Source of the DNA: Extensimonas soli
Lineage (GTDB): Bacteria; Pseudomonadota; Gammaproteobacteria; Burkholderiales; Burkholderiaceae_C
Assembly: GCF_029211265.1 (NCBI RefSeq)
Contig: NZ_JARGEL010000013.1
Coordinates: 62,001 to 126,000, forward strand
DNA length: 64,000 nucleotides
Direction of reading: 5' to 3'
A program made the translations under genes and the position numbers. Below, piece by piece: positions 1 through 10,767 of the stretch (within the stretch, counting starts at the first letter, position 1; each line of letters starts with the position of its first letter). The notes below the pieces were generated by a model, which saw only the letters and a program-made list of their open reading frames with translations, was not told where the DNA came from and ran no database searches.

Positions 1-617
1 TCCAAAAAGAGGACTTCAACAGCTACGGCGCGCGCCGCGGCAACCACGAGGTCATGGTGCGCGGCACTTTTGCGAACGTGCGCATCAAGAACCTCATGCT
101 GCCGCCGCTGCCCGACGGCGCGCGCGAGGAGGGCGGCTTCACGCTCTACCAAAACCCCGGCGCGCAGCAGGGCGAAAAAATGTTCATCTTCGACGCCGCC
201 ATGCGCTACCAGGCCGAGCACACGCCCACGGTGGTGTTCGCGGGCGAGGAATATGGCACGGGCTCGAGCCGCGACTGGGCGGCCAAGGGCACGCAGCTCT
301 TGGGCATCAAGGCCGTGGTGGCGCGCAGTTTCGAGCGCATCCACCGCTCCAACCTTGTCGGCATGGGCGTGCTGCCGCTGCAGTTTCAAGGGGCCGATTC
401 GTGGCAGTCGCTGGGGCTCACGGGGCGCGAGGTCATCGACGTGCTGCCCGACCCTGCGCTCACGCCGCAAAGCGACGCCAGCCTGGTCATCCACCGCCCC
501 GACGGCACGCGCGAGCAGGTGCGCGTGACGCTGCGCATAGACACGCCGATCGAGGTGGACTACTACCGCGCGGGTGGCATCCTGCCCTTCGTGTTGCGCC
601 AGTTGCTGGCCGCCTGA
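1..617 (+). CDS. acnA: Aconitate hydratase A, C-terminal part (5' end outside window)
   Basis: The frame is open from base 3 and ends in TGA at 615-617, giving the last ~204 residues of AcnA, which isomerises citrate to isocitrate in the TCA cycle. What is visible is the C-terminal swivel domain: [18 protein letters not shown] at the start, then [15 protein letters not shown], whose Ser and Arg belong to the substrate-binding pocket of aconitases, then [19 protein letters not shown]. The [4Fe-4S] cysteines lie in the missing upstream part. An ATG at 54 is internal, not a start. AcnA rather than AcnB is chosen because this domain is at the C-terminus and the [10 protein letters not shown] form is typical of AcnA/IRP-type enzymes. 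Confidence 0.95.
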   Translation, partial: QKEDFNSYGARRGNHEVMVRGTFANVRIKNLMLPPLPDGAREEGGFTLYQNPGAQQGEKMFIFDAAMRYQAEHTPTVVFAGEEYGTGSSRDWAAKGTQLLGIKAVVARSFERIHRSNLVGMGVLPLQFQGADSWQSLGLTGREVIDVLPDPALTPQSDASLVIHRPDGTREQVRVTLRIDTPIEVDYYRAGGILPFVLRQLLAA

Positions 618-695
618 GCAGCGGAGAGGCAACGCCGCAGACGCTGCCTTTGCGGGGCAGCGCACCTCAGAAAAAGACCGTGAACAGGTTTTAGC

Positions 696-1934
696 ATGCA
701 AAAACAATTGTTGATCGCGGGCGGCGGCATCGGCGGCCTGGCGGGCGCGCTCGCCGCGGCGCGTGCGGGCTGGCAGGTGCGCCTCTATGAGCGCGCCGCG
801 GCCTTCAGCGAGGTCGGCGCGGGCGTGCAGCTCGGCCCGAACGTGGTGCGCATCCTGCACGACTGGGGGCTTGCGCAGGCGCTGCAGGCCGTGGCGGCGC
901 TGCCGCAGCGCATCCAGGTGCGCTGCGCGCTCTCGGGGCGCGAACTCGCAGTGCTGCCGCTCGGCGCCACCATGCAGCAGCGCTACGGCGCGCCGTATGT
1001 GACCATCCACCGCGCCGATCTGCACGGCCTGTTGCTCGGCGCGGCGCGCGCGCATTCAGGCGTCGATTTGCACCTGGGCCAGAGCCTGGAGCGTTTCAGC
1101 GACGACGGCAGCGCCGTCACCGCCACCGTCACCGGGTGCGGCAGCGCCGGCAAGCCGATCGAAGGCGACGCGCTGCTCGGCGCCGACGGCCTGTGGAGCC
1201 GCACGCGCGCGCAGCTGCTCGGCGACGTGCCGCCGCGCGTCTCGGGCCACCTCGCGTACCGCGCGCTCGTGCCGCGCGAGGCGCTGGCGGACTTGCCGGG
1301 CCTTGCAGGGCGCGACTATGTCAACCAAGTCACGCTCTGGCTCGGCCCGCGCCTACACGCGGTGCACTACCCGGTGCGCCGCGGCGAGCTGCACAACCTC
1401 GTGGTGCTCGTCGAGGGGCCGGCGCCGCAAGACCTCGAATCCTGGGATCACGCGGCGAATGCCGCAGGCCTCGTCGCCGCGCTGCACGGCTGCTGCAGCG
1501 CGCTGCAGCATGTCGTGCACGGCGTGGCCGCGGCGGGTTGCGGCTGGCGCTTGTGGCCGCTGTGCGACCGTCCGCCGCTGCGCGGGCCGCAGGAGATGGC
1601 GCGCGGGCTGGTCGCGCTGCTGGGCGACGCGGCCCATCCCATGCGCCCCTATCTCGCGCAAGGCGCGGGCATGGCCATCGAGGACGCGGCCGAACTCGAG
1701 CGCGCACTGGCCATGGACGCGCTGGAAGTGCCCTTGCGCCTGCGCCGCTACGCGCTCAACCGCTGGCAGCGCGCAGCGCGCGTACAGGAGCGCGCGGTGC
1801 GCAACGGCCAGATCTTCCACGCGCGCGGGCCCGTGCGCTGGGCGCGCGACGGGGCGCTGCGTTGGCTGGGCGCGCAATTGCTCGACCAGCCCTGGCTGTA
1901 CGGGGGTGGCGTGGGTGCGTTGCGCGGCGCGTGA
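696..1934 (+). CDS. FAD-dependent aromatic-ring monooxygenase (UbiH/salicylate hydroxylase-like)
   Basis: 412 residues, usual length for single-component flavoprotein hydroxylases. An N-terminal Rossmann motif GGGIGG (residues 9-14) binds the FAD ADP moiety; a DG motif (GADGLWSRTR, about residue 160) contacts FAD/NADPH; the GD motif LLGDAAHPMRPYLAQGAG (about residue 310) binds the FAD ribityl chain. The family hydroxylates aromatic rings with NAD(P)H and O2; the closest relatives I can name are salicylate and 3-hydroxybenzoate 6-hydroxylases. The substrate cannot be read from the sequence. It starts 78 bases after acnA and precedes gshA, so it is probably not part of a dedicated degradation operon. 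Confidence 0.85.
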   Translation: MQKQLLIAGGGIGGLAGALAAARAGWQVRLYERAAAFSEVGAGVQLGPNVVRILHDWGLAQALQAVAALPQRIQVRCALSGRELAVLPLGATMQQRYGAPYVTIHRADLHGLLLGAARAHSGVDLHLGQSLERFSDDGSAVTATVTGCGSAGKPIEGDALLGADGLWSRTRAQLLGDVPPRVSGHLAYRALVPREALADLPGLAGRDYVNQVTLWLGPRLHAVHYPVRRGELHNLVVLVEGPAPQDLESWDHAANAAGLVAALHGCCSALQHVVHGVAAAGCGWRLWPLCDRPPLRGPQEMARGLVALLGDAAHPMRPYLAQGAGMAIEDAAELERALAMDALEVPLRLRRYALNRWQRAARVQERAVRNGQIFHARGPVRWARDGALRWLGAQLLDQPWLYGGGVGALRGA

Positions 1935-2039
1935 GTTTTCGGGGTTTCGCGCCGCTGCGGGGCAGCGTTTCATCCCCCGTTCAGCACAGTCATGGGTGCC
2001 GTGGTAAGTTCCGGGCCGAATTTCAATGCGATCCCGACA

Positions 2040-3602
2040 ATGAGCACCTTGCAAGAAAAAATCCAAGCCCTCGCGCCCCAGGTCATCGCCGGCATGCGCC
2101 GCGGCATCGAAAAAGAGGGCCTGCGCGTGCTGCCGGGTGGTGGCCTGGCGCTCACGCCGCATCCGCTTGCGCTGGGCGCGGCGCTCACGCACCCGCACAT
2201 CACCACCGACTACAGCGAATCGCAACTTGAACTCGTCACGGGCGCGCGCGCGGGTGTCGGCGCGTGCGTGGACGAGCTCAGCGAAATCCACCAATACGTC
2301 GCGCGCACGCTGCATGCGCAGGGTGAGCTGCTGTGGAATGCGAGCATGCCCGGCACGCTGCCCACCGACGAGACCATTCCGCTCGCGCGCTTTGGCGCGT
2401 CCAACGTGGGCCGCGCCAAGAGCATTTACCGCATGGGCCTGGGGCACCGCTACGGGCGGCGCATGCAGACCATTTCGGGTGTGCACTACAACTGGTCGCT
2501 GCCGGGCGTGGACAGCGCGGGCTACTTTGCGCTGATCCGCAACTTCCGCCGCCATGCGTTCGTGCTGCTGTACCTGTTCGGTGCTTCGCCTGCCCTGTGC
2601 CCGTGCTTTGTGCGGGGGCGCCCGCACAGTTTGCAGCCGCTGGGGCCGGACGCGCTGTATCTTCCCTACGCGACCTCGCTGCGCATGGGGCGCCTCGGCT
2701 ACCAGAGCGACGCGCAAGCCAGCCTTGCGGTGAGCTACAACAGCCTCGAGGGCTACGCCGCCTCGCTGCACGGAGCGCTCACGCGCCCCTATCCACCCTA
2801 CGAGGCCGTGGGCGTGCGCAATCCGGGCGGCGACTACAACCAGCTTGCCACCAGCTTGCTGCAGATCGAAAACGAGTTCTACAGCACCATTCGCCCCAAG
2901 CGCACCACGCGCAGCGGCGAGCGCCCCTTGCACGCGCTGAACGAGCGCGGCGTCGAATACGTCGAGGTGCGCCTGATGGACATAGACCCGTTCGAGCCCG
3001 TGGGCATCAGCGCGGCCACCATGCGCGTGCTCGACGTGTTTTTGCTGCACTGCCTGCTCAGCGACAGCCCGCCCGACACGCCTGAAGAAATCGCCGAGCT
3101 GCAGCGCAACCAGCAGCTCACCGCCGAGCGTGGGCGCGAGCCCGGCCTGTGTCTGCAGCGCCAGGGCCAGAGCGTGCCGCTCGCTGCCTGGGCGCAGGAA
3201 GTGCTCGACGCCTGCGTGCCGCTGGCCGCCGCGCTCGATGCCGTGCAGGGCGGCAGCGATTACAGCGATGCCTTGCAGCAGGCGTTGGCACGTGTGCGGG
3301 CGCCCGAGCAGACGCCCTCGGCGCGCGTGCTCGCACGCATGGCCCAGGCGCACGGCAACAGCTACCCTGCTTTTGCGCTGCACCAGTCGATGGTCGCGCG
3401 CGACGCCTTGCTCGCGCTGCCGTGGTCGGACGCGCAACAGGCGCGCTACCTCGCCATGGCGCAGGCGACGCTCGCCGAGCAAAAGGCCATCGAAGCGGCG
3501 GACACGCTGCCCTTCGAGGCCTGGCGCCAGCTTTACGTCGCGGTGGATGCGCTCGACGCGCCAGGCCATGCCGGCGCGTCTGCCCTGGGGCCGGGACTTT
3601 GA
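2040..3602 (+). CDS. gshA: Glutamate-cysteine ligase (proteobacterial class 1)
   Basis: GshA joins L-glutamate and L-cysteine with ATP to form gamma-glutamylcysteine, the first and limiting step of glutathione synthesis. The 520-residue product matches the E. coli-type family throughout: GIEKEGLRV near the N-terminus (Glu in the active site), ITTDYSESQLELVTG, MPGTLPTDETIPLARFG, the MQTISGVHYNWSLP block, and EYVEVRLMDIDPFEP. The ATG at 2040 is preferred because the product then begins MSTLQEKIQALAP, like other family members; an in-frame ATG at 1992 would add 16 residues. Neither has a clear ribosome binding site. A MITE-like repeat begins one base after the stop. Confidence 0.95.
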   Translation: MSTLQEKIQALAPQVIAGMRRGIEKEGLRVLPGGGLALTPHPLALGAALTHPHITTDYSESQLELVTGARAGVGACVDELSEIHQYVARTLHAQGELLWNASMPGTLPTDETIPLARFGASNVGRAKSIYRMGLGHRYGRRMQTISGVHYNWSLPGVDSAGYFALIRNFRRHAFVLLYLFGASPALCPCFVRGRPHSLQPLGPDALYLPYATSLRMGRLGYQSDAQASLAVSYNSLEGYAASLHGALTRPYPPYEAVGVRNPGGDYNQLATSLLQIENEFYSTIRPKRTTRSGERPLHALNERGVEYVEVRLMDIDPFEPVGISAATMRVLDVFLLHCLLSDSPPDTPEEIAELQRNQQLTAERGREPGLCLQRQGQSVPLAAWAQEVLDACVPLAAALDAVQGGSDYSDALQQALARVRAPEQTPSARVLARMAQAHGNSYPAFALHQSMVARDALLALPWSDAQQARYLAMAQATLAEQKAIEAADTLPFEAWRQLYVAVDALDAPGHAGASALGPGL

Positions 3603-3603
3603 T

Positions 3604-3769
3604 CTAGTGTAGTGTTCGACGCTATATGCGACATAAAACCGCGTCTTTTCGGCCCGGGCCGCGTTGCAAATCCTCGCGATACCACCCGGTATCGCTGCGG
3701 TTTGCGCCTTGCCCAGACCAAAAATCCATCGGCTTTATTTGTCGCATCAAGCATCAAACACTACACTAG
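3604..3769. mobile_element. MITE-like element, family A, copy 1
   Basis: A ~165-bp non-coding element starting CTAGTGTAGTGTT and ending AACACTACACTAG. The terminal inverted repeat continues imperfectly for ~30 bp (GCT...TGCGACA on both arms). An inner perfect hairpin gcgatacc-accc-ggtatcgc is present. A second copy lies at 33855-34019, nearly identical base for base. The distance between the TA of each CTAG end is 162 bp. It sits directly after the gshA stop and may act as that gene's 3' end. No transposase is encoded, so it would have to be mobilised in trans. Confidence 0.8.
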
Positions 3770-3845
3770 AAAATAAGCATAAAAATGGGCCACGGTGCTC
3801 GTCCATCAAGCGCTAGTAGCTCTTTTTTTGGGAGCGGCGCGCCGC

Positions 3846-4073
3846 TCAGCGCCGGCGCAGCACGTGGATGTATTCCTCGCCCACGGTTTGCTGCTCGACC
3901 AGTTCGTTGCCGGTTTGTTTGGCGAAGGCCTGGAAGTCGCGCAGCGAACCGCCGTCGGTGGCCACCACCTTGAGCAGCTGGCCGCTGGCCATGTCGGCCA
4001 GGGCTTTTTTGGCCTTGAGGATGGGCAGCGGGCAGTTGAGGCCGCGGGTGTCGATTTCTTTGTCGATGTGCAT
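3846..4073 (-). CDS. tusA: Sulfur carrier protein TusA/SirA family
   Basis: 75 residues, the usual TusA size. The signature LNCPLPILKAKKAL (residues 13-26) carries the CPxP motif whose Cys accepts persulfide sulfur. TusA relays sulfur from a cysteine desulfurase toward tRNA 2-thiouridine modification and other sulfur-using pathways in the cytoplasm. ATG start at 4073. It is the last gene of a - strand run (valS, galU, Nudix, tusA), 50 bases behind the Nudix gene. Family members also occur in sulfur-oxidation clusters, but no such cluster is here, so a housekeeping role is more likely. Confidence 0.9.
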   Translation of the reverse strand: MHIDKEIDTRGLNCPLPILKAKKALADMASGQLLKVVATDGGSLRDFQAFAKQTGNELVEQQTVGEEYIHVLRRR

Positions 4074-4123
4074 GGCGTGTTCCAGGTGGTGCGGTGCGGG
4101 GGCGCTCGGCCTCTCACACCTTT

Positions 4124-4666
4124 TCAGGCGGGGCGGCGCGTGGCGAAATCGACGAACTCTGGCTCGTGCCCGCGTGCGCGCAGCCAGTCGGCGAGTGCAA
4201 AGCCCGTGCCCGCGCGCCAGCAGCGCACCTCTTCAGGCGCTTCGAGGCGGTATTCGACGAGCTCGGGCGAGAGCTGCACCTCGCCCTGCGCGACGGCGTG
4301 GTAGGCGATGATGACCTGGTTCATGCGCTGGAAGTCGTAGGCGCCGATCAGCGAGAGCGCGCTCACGTCGAGGTTGGTTTCTTCCTTGACCTCGCGCACC
4401 AGCCCTTCCTGCGGCGACTCGCCCGCCTCCATGAAACCCGTGATGAGCCCAAAAGCCTGCTTGTTGGGCCAGGCCGCGTTGCGCGCGAGCAGCACGCGCC
4501 CTTCGAGCTCGATCACCGCGGCGAGCACGGGCGTGGGGTTGTTCCAATGCGTCCAGCCGCAGGCCGGGCAGCGCAGGCGTTCTTTGTGGATGCCGTCGTC
4601 TTCGGCGACGGCCAGCAGCATCAGCGGCGTGCCGCAGTGGGTGCAGTAGCGGGTTTCGTAGCGCAT
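4124..4666 (-). CDS. Nudix hydrolase with N-terminal zinc ribbon
   Basis: 180 residues. An N-terminal zinc ribbon uses two Cys pairs (CTHC at residues 8-11 and CPAC). The Nudix box reads GFMEAGESPQEG...REVKEET, matching GX5EX7REUXEEXGU and supplying the metal-binding glutamates. Such enzymes cleave nucleoside diphosphates linked to another group; the zinc ribbon recalls NADH pyrophosphatase NudC, but this protein is shorter and lacks the long N-terminal NudC domain, so the substrate is open. The ATG at 4666 (MRYETRYCTHCG) was chosen over an upstream in-frame start at 4741 because conservation begins there. Divergence from the NudC consensus argues against naming it. Confidence 0.85.
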   Translation of the reverse strand: MRYETRYCTHCGTPLMLLAVAEDDGIHKERLRCPACGWTHWNNPTPVLAAVIELEGRVLLARNAAWPNKQAFGLITGFMEAGESPQEGLVREVKEETNLDVSALSLIGAYDFQRMNQVIIAYHAVAQGEVQLSPELVEYRLEAPEEVRCWRAGTGFALADWLRARGHEPEFVDFATRRPA

Positions 4667-4780
4667 GGATGTTTCAACCTTCGAAGTCGCAATGAGAGCG
4701 GAAAGGAGCGGAAAGGGGGCGAAAAACGGCCCGGGGAGCAAAAGCGATTCTCGCGCATCCCGCGCCCGTCGTGCGGATTC

Positions 4781-5668
4781 TCAGAGTTCGAGGCCGCGCA
4801 GGTACTCGCGGAACGATGCGCCCACTTGCGGATGCTGCAAGGCCAGCTCCACGGTCGCTTCCAAAAAACCCTCTTTGCTCCCGCAATCGTAGCGCTTTCC
4901 GCTGTATTGGTAAGCGTAAACGGCCTCTTTTCCGAGGAGTCTGGCGATGCCGTCGGTGAGCTGGATCTCGCCGCCCACGCCGCGCGGCTGCTGGCGGATT
5001 TCCTCGAACACGCCGGGCGTGAGGATGTAGCGGCCCGCCACGCCCATGCGCGAGGGCGCGTCGGCGGCCTTGGGTTTTTCGACGATGCGCTCAATGCGGA
5101 TCAGCGGGCCGCCGGCGCTCTCGCCCGCGACGATGCCGTAGCGGTGCACCTGGTCGGCGGGCACCTCCTGCACGGCGATGACCGAGCGGCCCTGCTGGCG
5201 GAACGCGCTCATCATCTGCGCGAGCACGGGCGCGCCACCCGGCGGGCCGACCATGAGGTCGTCGGCGAGCAGCACGGCGAAGGGTTCGCGGCCCACGAGC
5301 GGCTCGGCACACAGCACCGCATGGCCCAGGCCCAGCGAGCGCGGCTGGCGCACGAAGGCGCAGTCCATGTCGCTGGGCTGCACCGAGCGCACGAGCGCAA
5401 GCAGTTCGTCTTTGCCCGCAGCTTCGAGCTCCGCCTCGAGCTCGTAGGCGGTGTCGAAGTGGTCCTCGATCGCGCGCTTGCTGCGCCCGGTGACGAAGAT
5501 CATGTGCCGTATGCCCGCGGCGTAGGCTTCTTCGACGGCGTACTGGATCAGCGGTTTGTCCACGATGGGCAGCATCTCCTTGGGCGATGCCTTGGTGGCG
5601 GGCAGAAAGCGTGTGCCCAGGCCGGCGACGGGAAACACGGCTTTTTGGACGCGGGAACTTTGGGGCAT
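4781..5668 (-). CDS. galU: UTP-glucose-1-phosphate uridylyltransferase
   Basis: GalU makes UDP-glucose from UTP and glucose-1-phosphate, a precursor for LPS, capsule and other glycans. The 295-residue product begins with the nucleotidyltransferase signature [22 protein letters not shown] (given here to its key residues G-x-G-T-R and K), followed by [25 protein letters not shown], and LADDLM with metal-binding Asp. Length is normal for bacterial GalU (about 290-300). ATG at 5668. It lies 56 bases behind valS on the same strand and may be cotranscribed. Confidence 0.95.
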   Translation of the reverse strand: MPQSSRVQKAVFPVAGLGTRFLPATKASPKEMLPIVDKPLIQYAVEEAYAAGIRHMIFVTGRSKRAIEDHFDTAYELEAELEAAGKDELLALVRSVQPSDMDCAFVRQPRSLGLGHAVLCAEPLVGREPFAVLLADDLMVGPPGGAPVLAQMMSAFRQQGRSVIAVQEVPADQVHRYGIVAGESAGGPLIRIERIVEKPKAADAPSRMGVAGRYILTPGVFEEIRQQPRGVGGEIQLTDGIARLLGKEAVYAYQYSGKRYDCGSKEGFLEATVELALQHPQVGASFREYLRGLEL

Positions 5669-5724
5669 GGTGGGCCTTTCAGAGAGTGCTGCAGATTCGG
5701 GAGTTGACAGACGATCGGGCCCGC

Positions 5725-8619
<2,895 letters not shown>

Positions 8620-8728
8620 CGGTCGCACGTGAAAACGGCACCCCATGCGGATGCCGTCGGGTTGATAGGCAGGAAAGACAAAGATTCTAGCGAGCCCTTT
8701 CCTGCGAGCGCTCCATCCGAGCAGACGC

Positions 8729-9592
8729 TCAGGCCAATGCCGCGAGCAGCGCGGCGTCGAACGCCTGCGCGCGCTCGAACTGCACCCAGTGGCCCGCGTC
8801 CGGGATCAGCGTCAGGCCGCGGAAGTCGGGCGCGGCCGCGGCGTAGGCGTCTTCGAGCTGGTGGATCCAGTCCTTGTAGAGCGCGTCGTACTGGCCGTAG
8901 ATGGCGTACACGGGGCAGGGCACGCGCGGCAGCGAGCGCGCGAGGATGTCGGTGTGCGACAGCCGCCGGTGCGGCGCGCGGTCACGCAGCACGTTGGCCA
9001 CGTGCAGCCGCAGCGCGAAGTCGTCGATGCACGCCTTGTCCCAGAGCATCAGCGCGCCGAGGTTGTAGCGGTGAATGTCAAGCTGCTCCTCAAGCGTGGA
9101 CAGATGGCGCCAGGCCTTGAGCTCGAACTGGCGCTTGGGCACCACGCCCATCGCGGGCGCGCCCACGAGCACGAGGCGGCGCGCGAGCTGCGGGTGCGCG
9201 GCCAGCAGCAGGCCCGCGGTGAGCCCGCCGAACGAAAAGCCGACCAGATCGCAGGGCTGCCCGTCCAGCAATTGCGCGAGCCCCGCGCGCAGCGGCTCGA
9301 CCGCGCCGTCGGCGTCGCCACCGAACGGCGAGCTCGCCGAGTCGCCAAAGCCGGGCAGATCGGGCGCCCAGACCTGGTGCCCCGCAGCCACGAGCACTTC
9401 GATGTTGCGCAGCCAGTGCGTCCAGCTACCGGCGCCGCCATGAAACAACACGAGCGGCGCCGCGCCGGGCCGCGCCTGGCCCCAGACATGCCAGACCAGC
9501 GCGCCCGTGCCGCAGGGCGTGGTGTGGCGCGTGGCCAGCGCTTCGAGGGCGCGTGCTTCTTCGGGAAGGGAGAAATCTTGTTCCATGACCAT
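8729..9592 (-). CDS. Alpha/beta-fold hydrolase
   Basis: About 287 residues with the classic fold: oxyanion region [13 protein letters not shown], nucleophile elbow GFSFGG with the catalytic Ser, an acid in the Y-G-Q-Y-D segment, and the His in DAGHWVQFE. Substrate unknown; relatives include C-C bond hydrolases and esterases. The ATG at 9592 shares its A with the aroQ stop (TGATG), suggesting translational coupling to aroQ; a second ATG at 9586 is also possible. The link to aroQ may be no more than operon convenience. Confidence 0.8.
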   Translation of the reverse strand: MVMEQDFSLPEEARALEALATRHTTPCGTGALVWHVWGQARPGAAPLVLFHGGAGSWTHWLRNIEVLVAAGHQVWAPDLPGFGDSASSPFGGDADGAVEPLRAGLAQLLDGQPCDLVGFSFGGLTAGLLLAAHPQLARRLVLVGAPAMGVVPKRQFELKAWRHLSTLEEQLDIHRYNLGALMLWDKACIDDFALRLHVANVLRDRAPHRRLSHTDILARSLPRVPCPVYAIYGQYDALYKDWIHQLEDAYAAAAPDFRGLTLIPDAGHWVQFERAQAFDAALLAALA

Positions 9593-10035
9593 CACCAACT
9601 TGCGATGCCGTCAATAGCGAGGGCATAGCCTTGCACGCCAAAGCCGCACAGCTGCGCCTTGGCCGCGGCGGCGATGTAGGAATGGTGGCGAAACGGCTCG
9701 CGCGCATGCACGTTGCTGATGTGCAGCTCGACGAGCGGCACGCCCGTGCCCTTGATGGCGTCGAGCAGCGCGATGCTGGTGTGCGTGTAGGCGCCGGCGT
9801 TGAGCACCACGCCCGCGAGTGCGCCCGTGGCGTGCAGGCGCCCGGCCTCGTGCAGCCAGTCCACGAGCGCGCCTTCGTGGTTGCTTTGGTGAAAGCGCAG
9901 CGCAAAACCATGGCGTGCGCAGGCCGCGGCGCACAGCTGTTCTACGTCGGCCAGGGTCTGCGCGCCGTAGATGGCGGGCTCGCGCGTGCCCAGCAGGTTC
10001 AGGTTGGGGCCATTGAGGACGAAAACGGTTTTCAC
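9592..10035 (-). CDS. aroQ: 3-dehydroquinate dehydratase, type II
   Basis: AroQ dehydrates 3-dehydroquinate to 3-dehydroshikimate in the shikimate pathway. The 147-residue product shows the type II signature [17 protein letters not shown], containing the catalytic Arg18 and Tyr23, and later [17 protein letters not shown] with the catalytic His105. Type II enzymes are dodecamers of about 145-150 residues, as here. ATG at 10035. The stop overlaps the start of the downstream alpha/beta hydrolase. Confidence 0.97.
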   Translation of the reverse strand: MKTVFVLNGPNLNLLGTREPAIYGAQTLADVEQLCAAACARHGFALRFHQSNHEGALVDWLHEAGRLHATGALAGVVLNAGAYTHTSIALLDAIKGTGVPLVELHISNVHAREPFRHHSYIAAAAKAQLCGFGVQGYALAIDGIASW

Positions 10036-10199
10036 GGGGAATCGGCTCCGGACGATGCCACCGCTGGCAGCGGCGGCAAGGAAGATGGGAGCCGATTATG
10101 CGGTGCGCGGAAAAGCGTCCGGGCCGCTCAGGGCAGGGCTGCGGCGGCAGCCCAGAGAAACCATGGGCAACGAAGCATTGGCAACTGGCAGAGGCAAAG

Positions 10200-10556
10200 T
10201 CAGCGCCTATGGCCTTCCCACCCGTGCCCATGACGATGATGGTGACCGCCGTGGTGCCAGCCGCGCGGTGCCACGACCACAGGCGCGCCGTAATAGACGG
10301 GGCGCGGAGCGTAATAGACGGGCCGCGGGGCGTAAACCACGGGTGCTGGCGCATAGTAAACCGGTGCCGGCGCGATCACTGGGGCTACCACGGCCGGGTA
10401 GGCATTGCCCACGCCTACGGCCACGCCCGGCGATGCCACGCCGACCGACCAATACACCGAGTCACGTGCCTGCGCGGCGCCAGCGCCCAACAACAACGCT
10501 GCACCCAAGCCCAGGCTGGCGATGGCAAAGCGGGAAGAAAAACGAGCTTTTTTCAT
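10200..10556 (-). CDS. Small exported protein with Pro/Tyr/Ala repeats and His-rich tail
   Basis: 118 residues. Residues 1-31 form a Sec signal peptide: MKKARFSSR, a hydrophobic stretch (IASLGLGAALLLGAGA), and an AQA cleavage site. The mature part has a Val/Gly segment, then imperfect tandem repeats of the type APxPVYYAP (five or more), and ends in a His/Gly/Arg-rich tail (HHGGHHHRHGHG) that could bind metal. The start at 10556 is well supported by a strong GGAGAT eight bases upstream. No enzymatic domain is visible. Function unknown; such proteins are common in Burkholderiales envelopes. Confidence 0.8.
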   Translation of the reverse strand: MKKARFSSRFAIASLGLGAALLLGAGAAQARDSVYWSVGVASPGVAVGVGNAYPAVVAPVIAPAPVYYAPAPVVYAPRPVYYAPRPVYYGAPVVVAPRGWHHGGHHHRHGHGWEGHRR

Positions 10557-10754
10557 GGAAATCTCCTTCGAGACCGTTTTAGTCTTGCTGTCCGGGCCTT
10601 GCAAAGGCTGCCGGACTTGTGGATATAACGCAGCAATTGCGCCCCAGGATGTCACACGCCAGCGTGAAGCTTGTTTCTGCACGTAAACGCGATACGCCGT
10701 GGCGCAGGGTGCGGGAGGTGTAGCGGCGCCTCGGTGTCGCGCGTGGAGCGTGCC

Positions 10755-10767
10755 TACAATCGCCGCC
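10755..10767 (+). promoter_or_regulatory. Putative glnS promoter -10 with start site at or next to the ATG
   Basis: TACAAT lies at 10755-10760, and the glnS ATG is seven bases further on at 10768. A transcript initiated at normal spacing would begin at or within a base or two of the ATG, with no room for a Shine-Dalgarno sequence. The -35 region is weak. Confidence 0.45.

Noticed and set aside
1353-3569. A 738-residue open frame on the - strand over the monooxygenase and gshA
   Set aside because: Arg/Ala/His-rich composition without domains; it is the mirror of two well-supported genes in high-GC DNA.
4094-5707. A 537-residue + strand frame over the Nudix and galU genes
   Set aside because: Antisense shadow; both real genes have full motifs.
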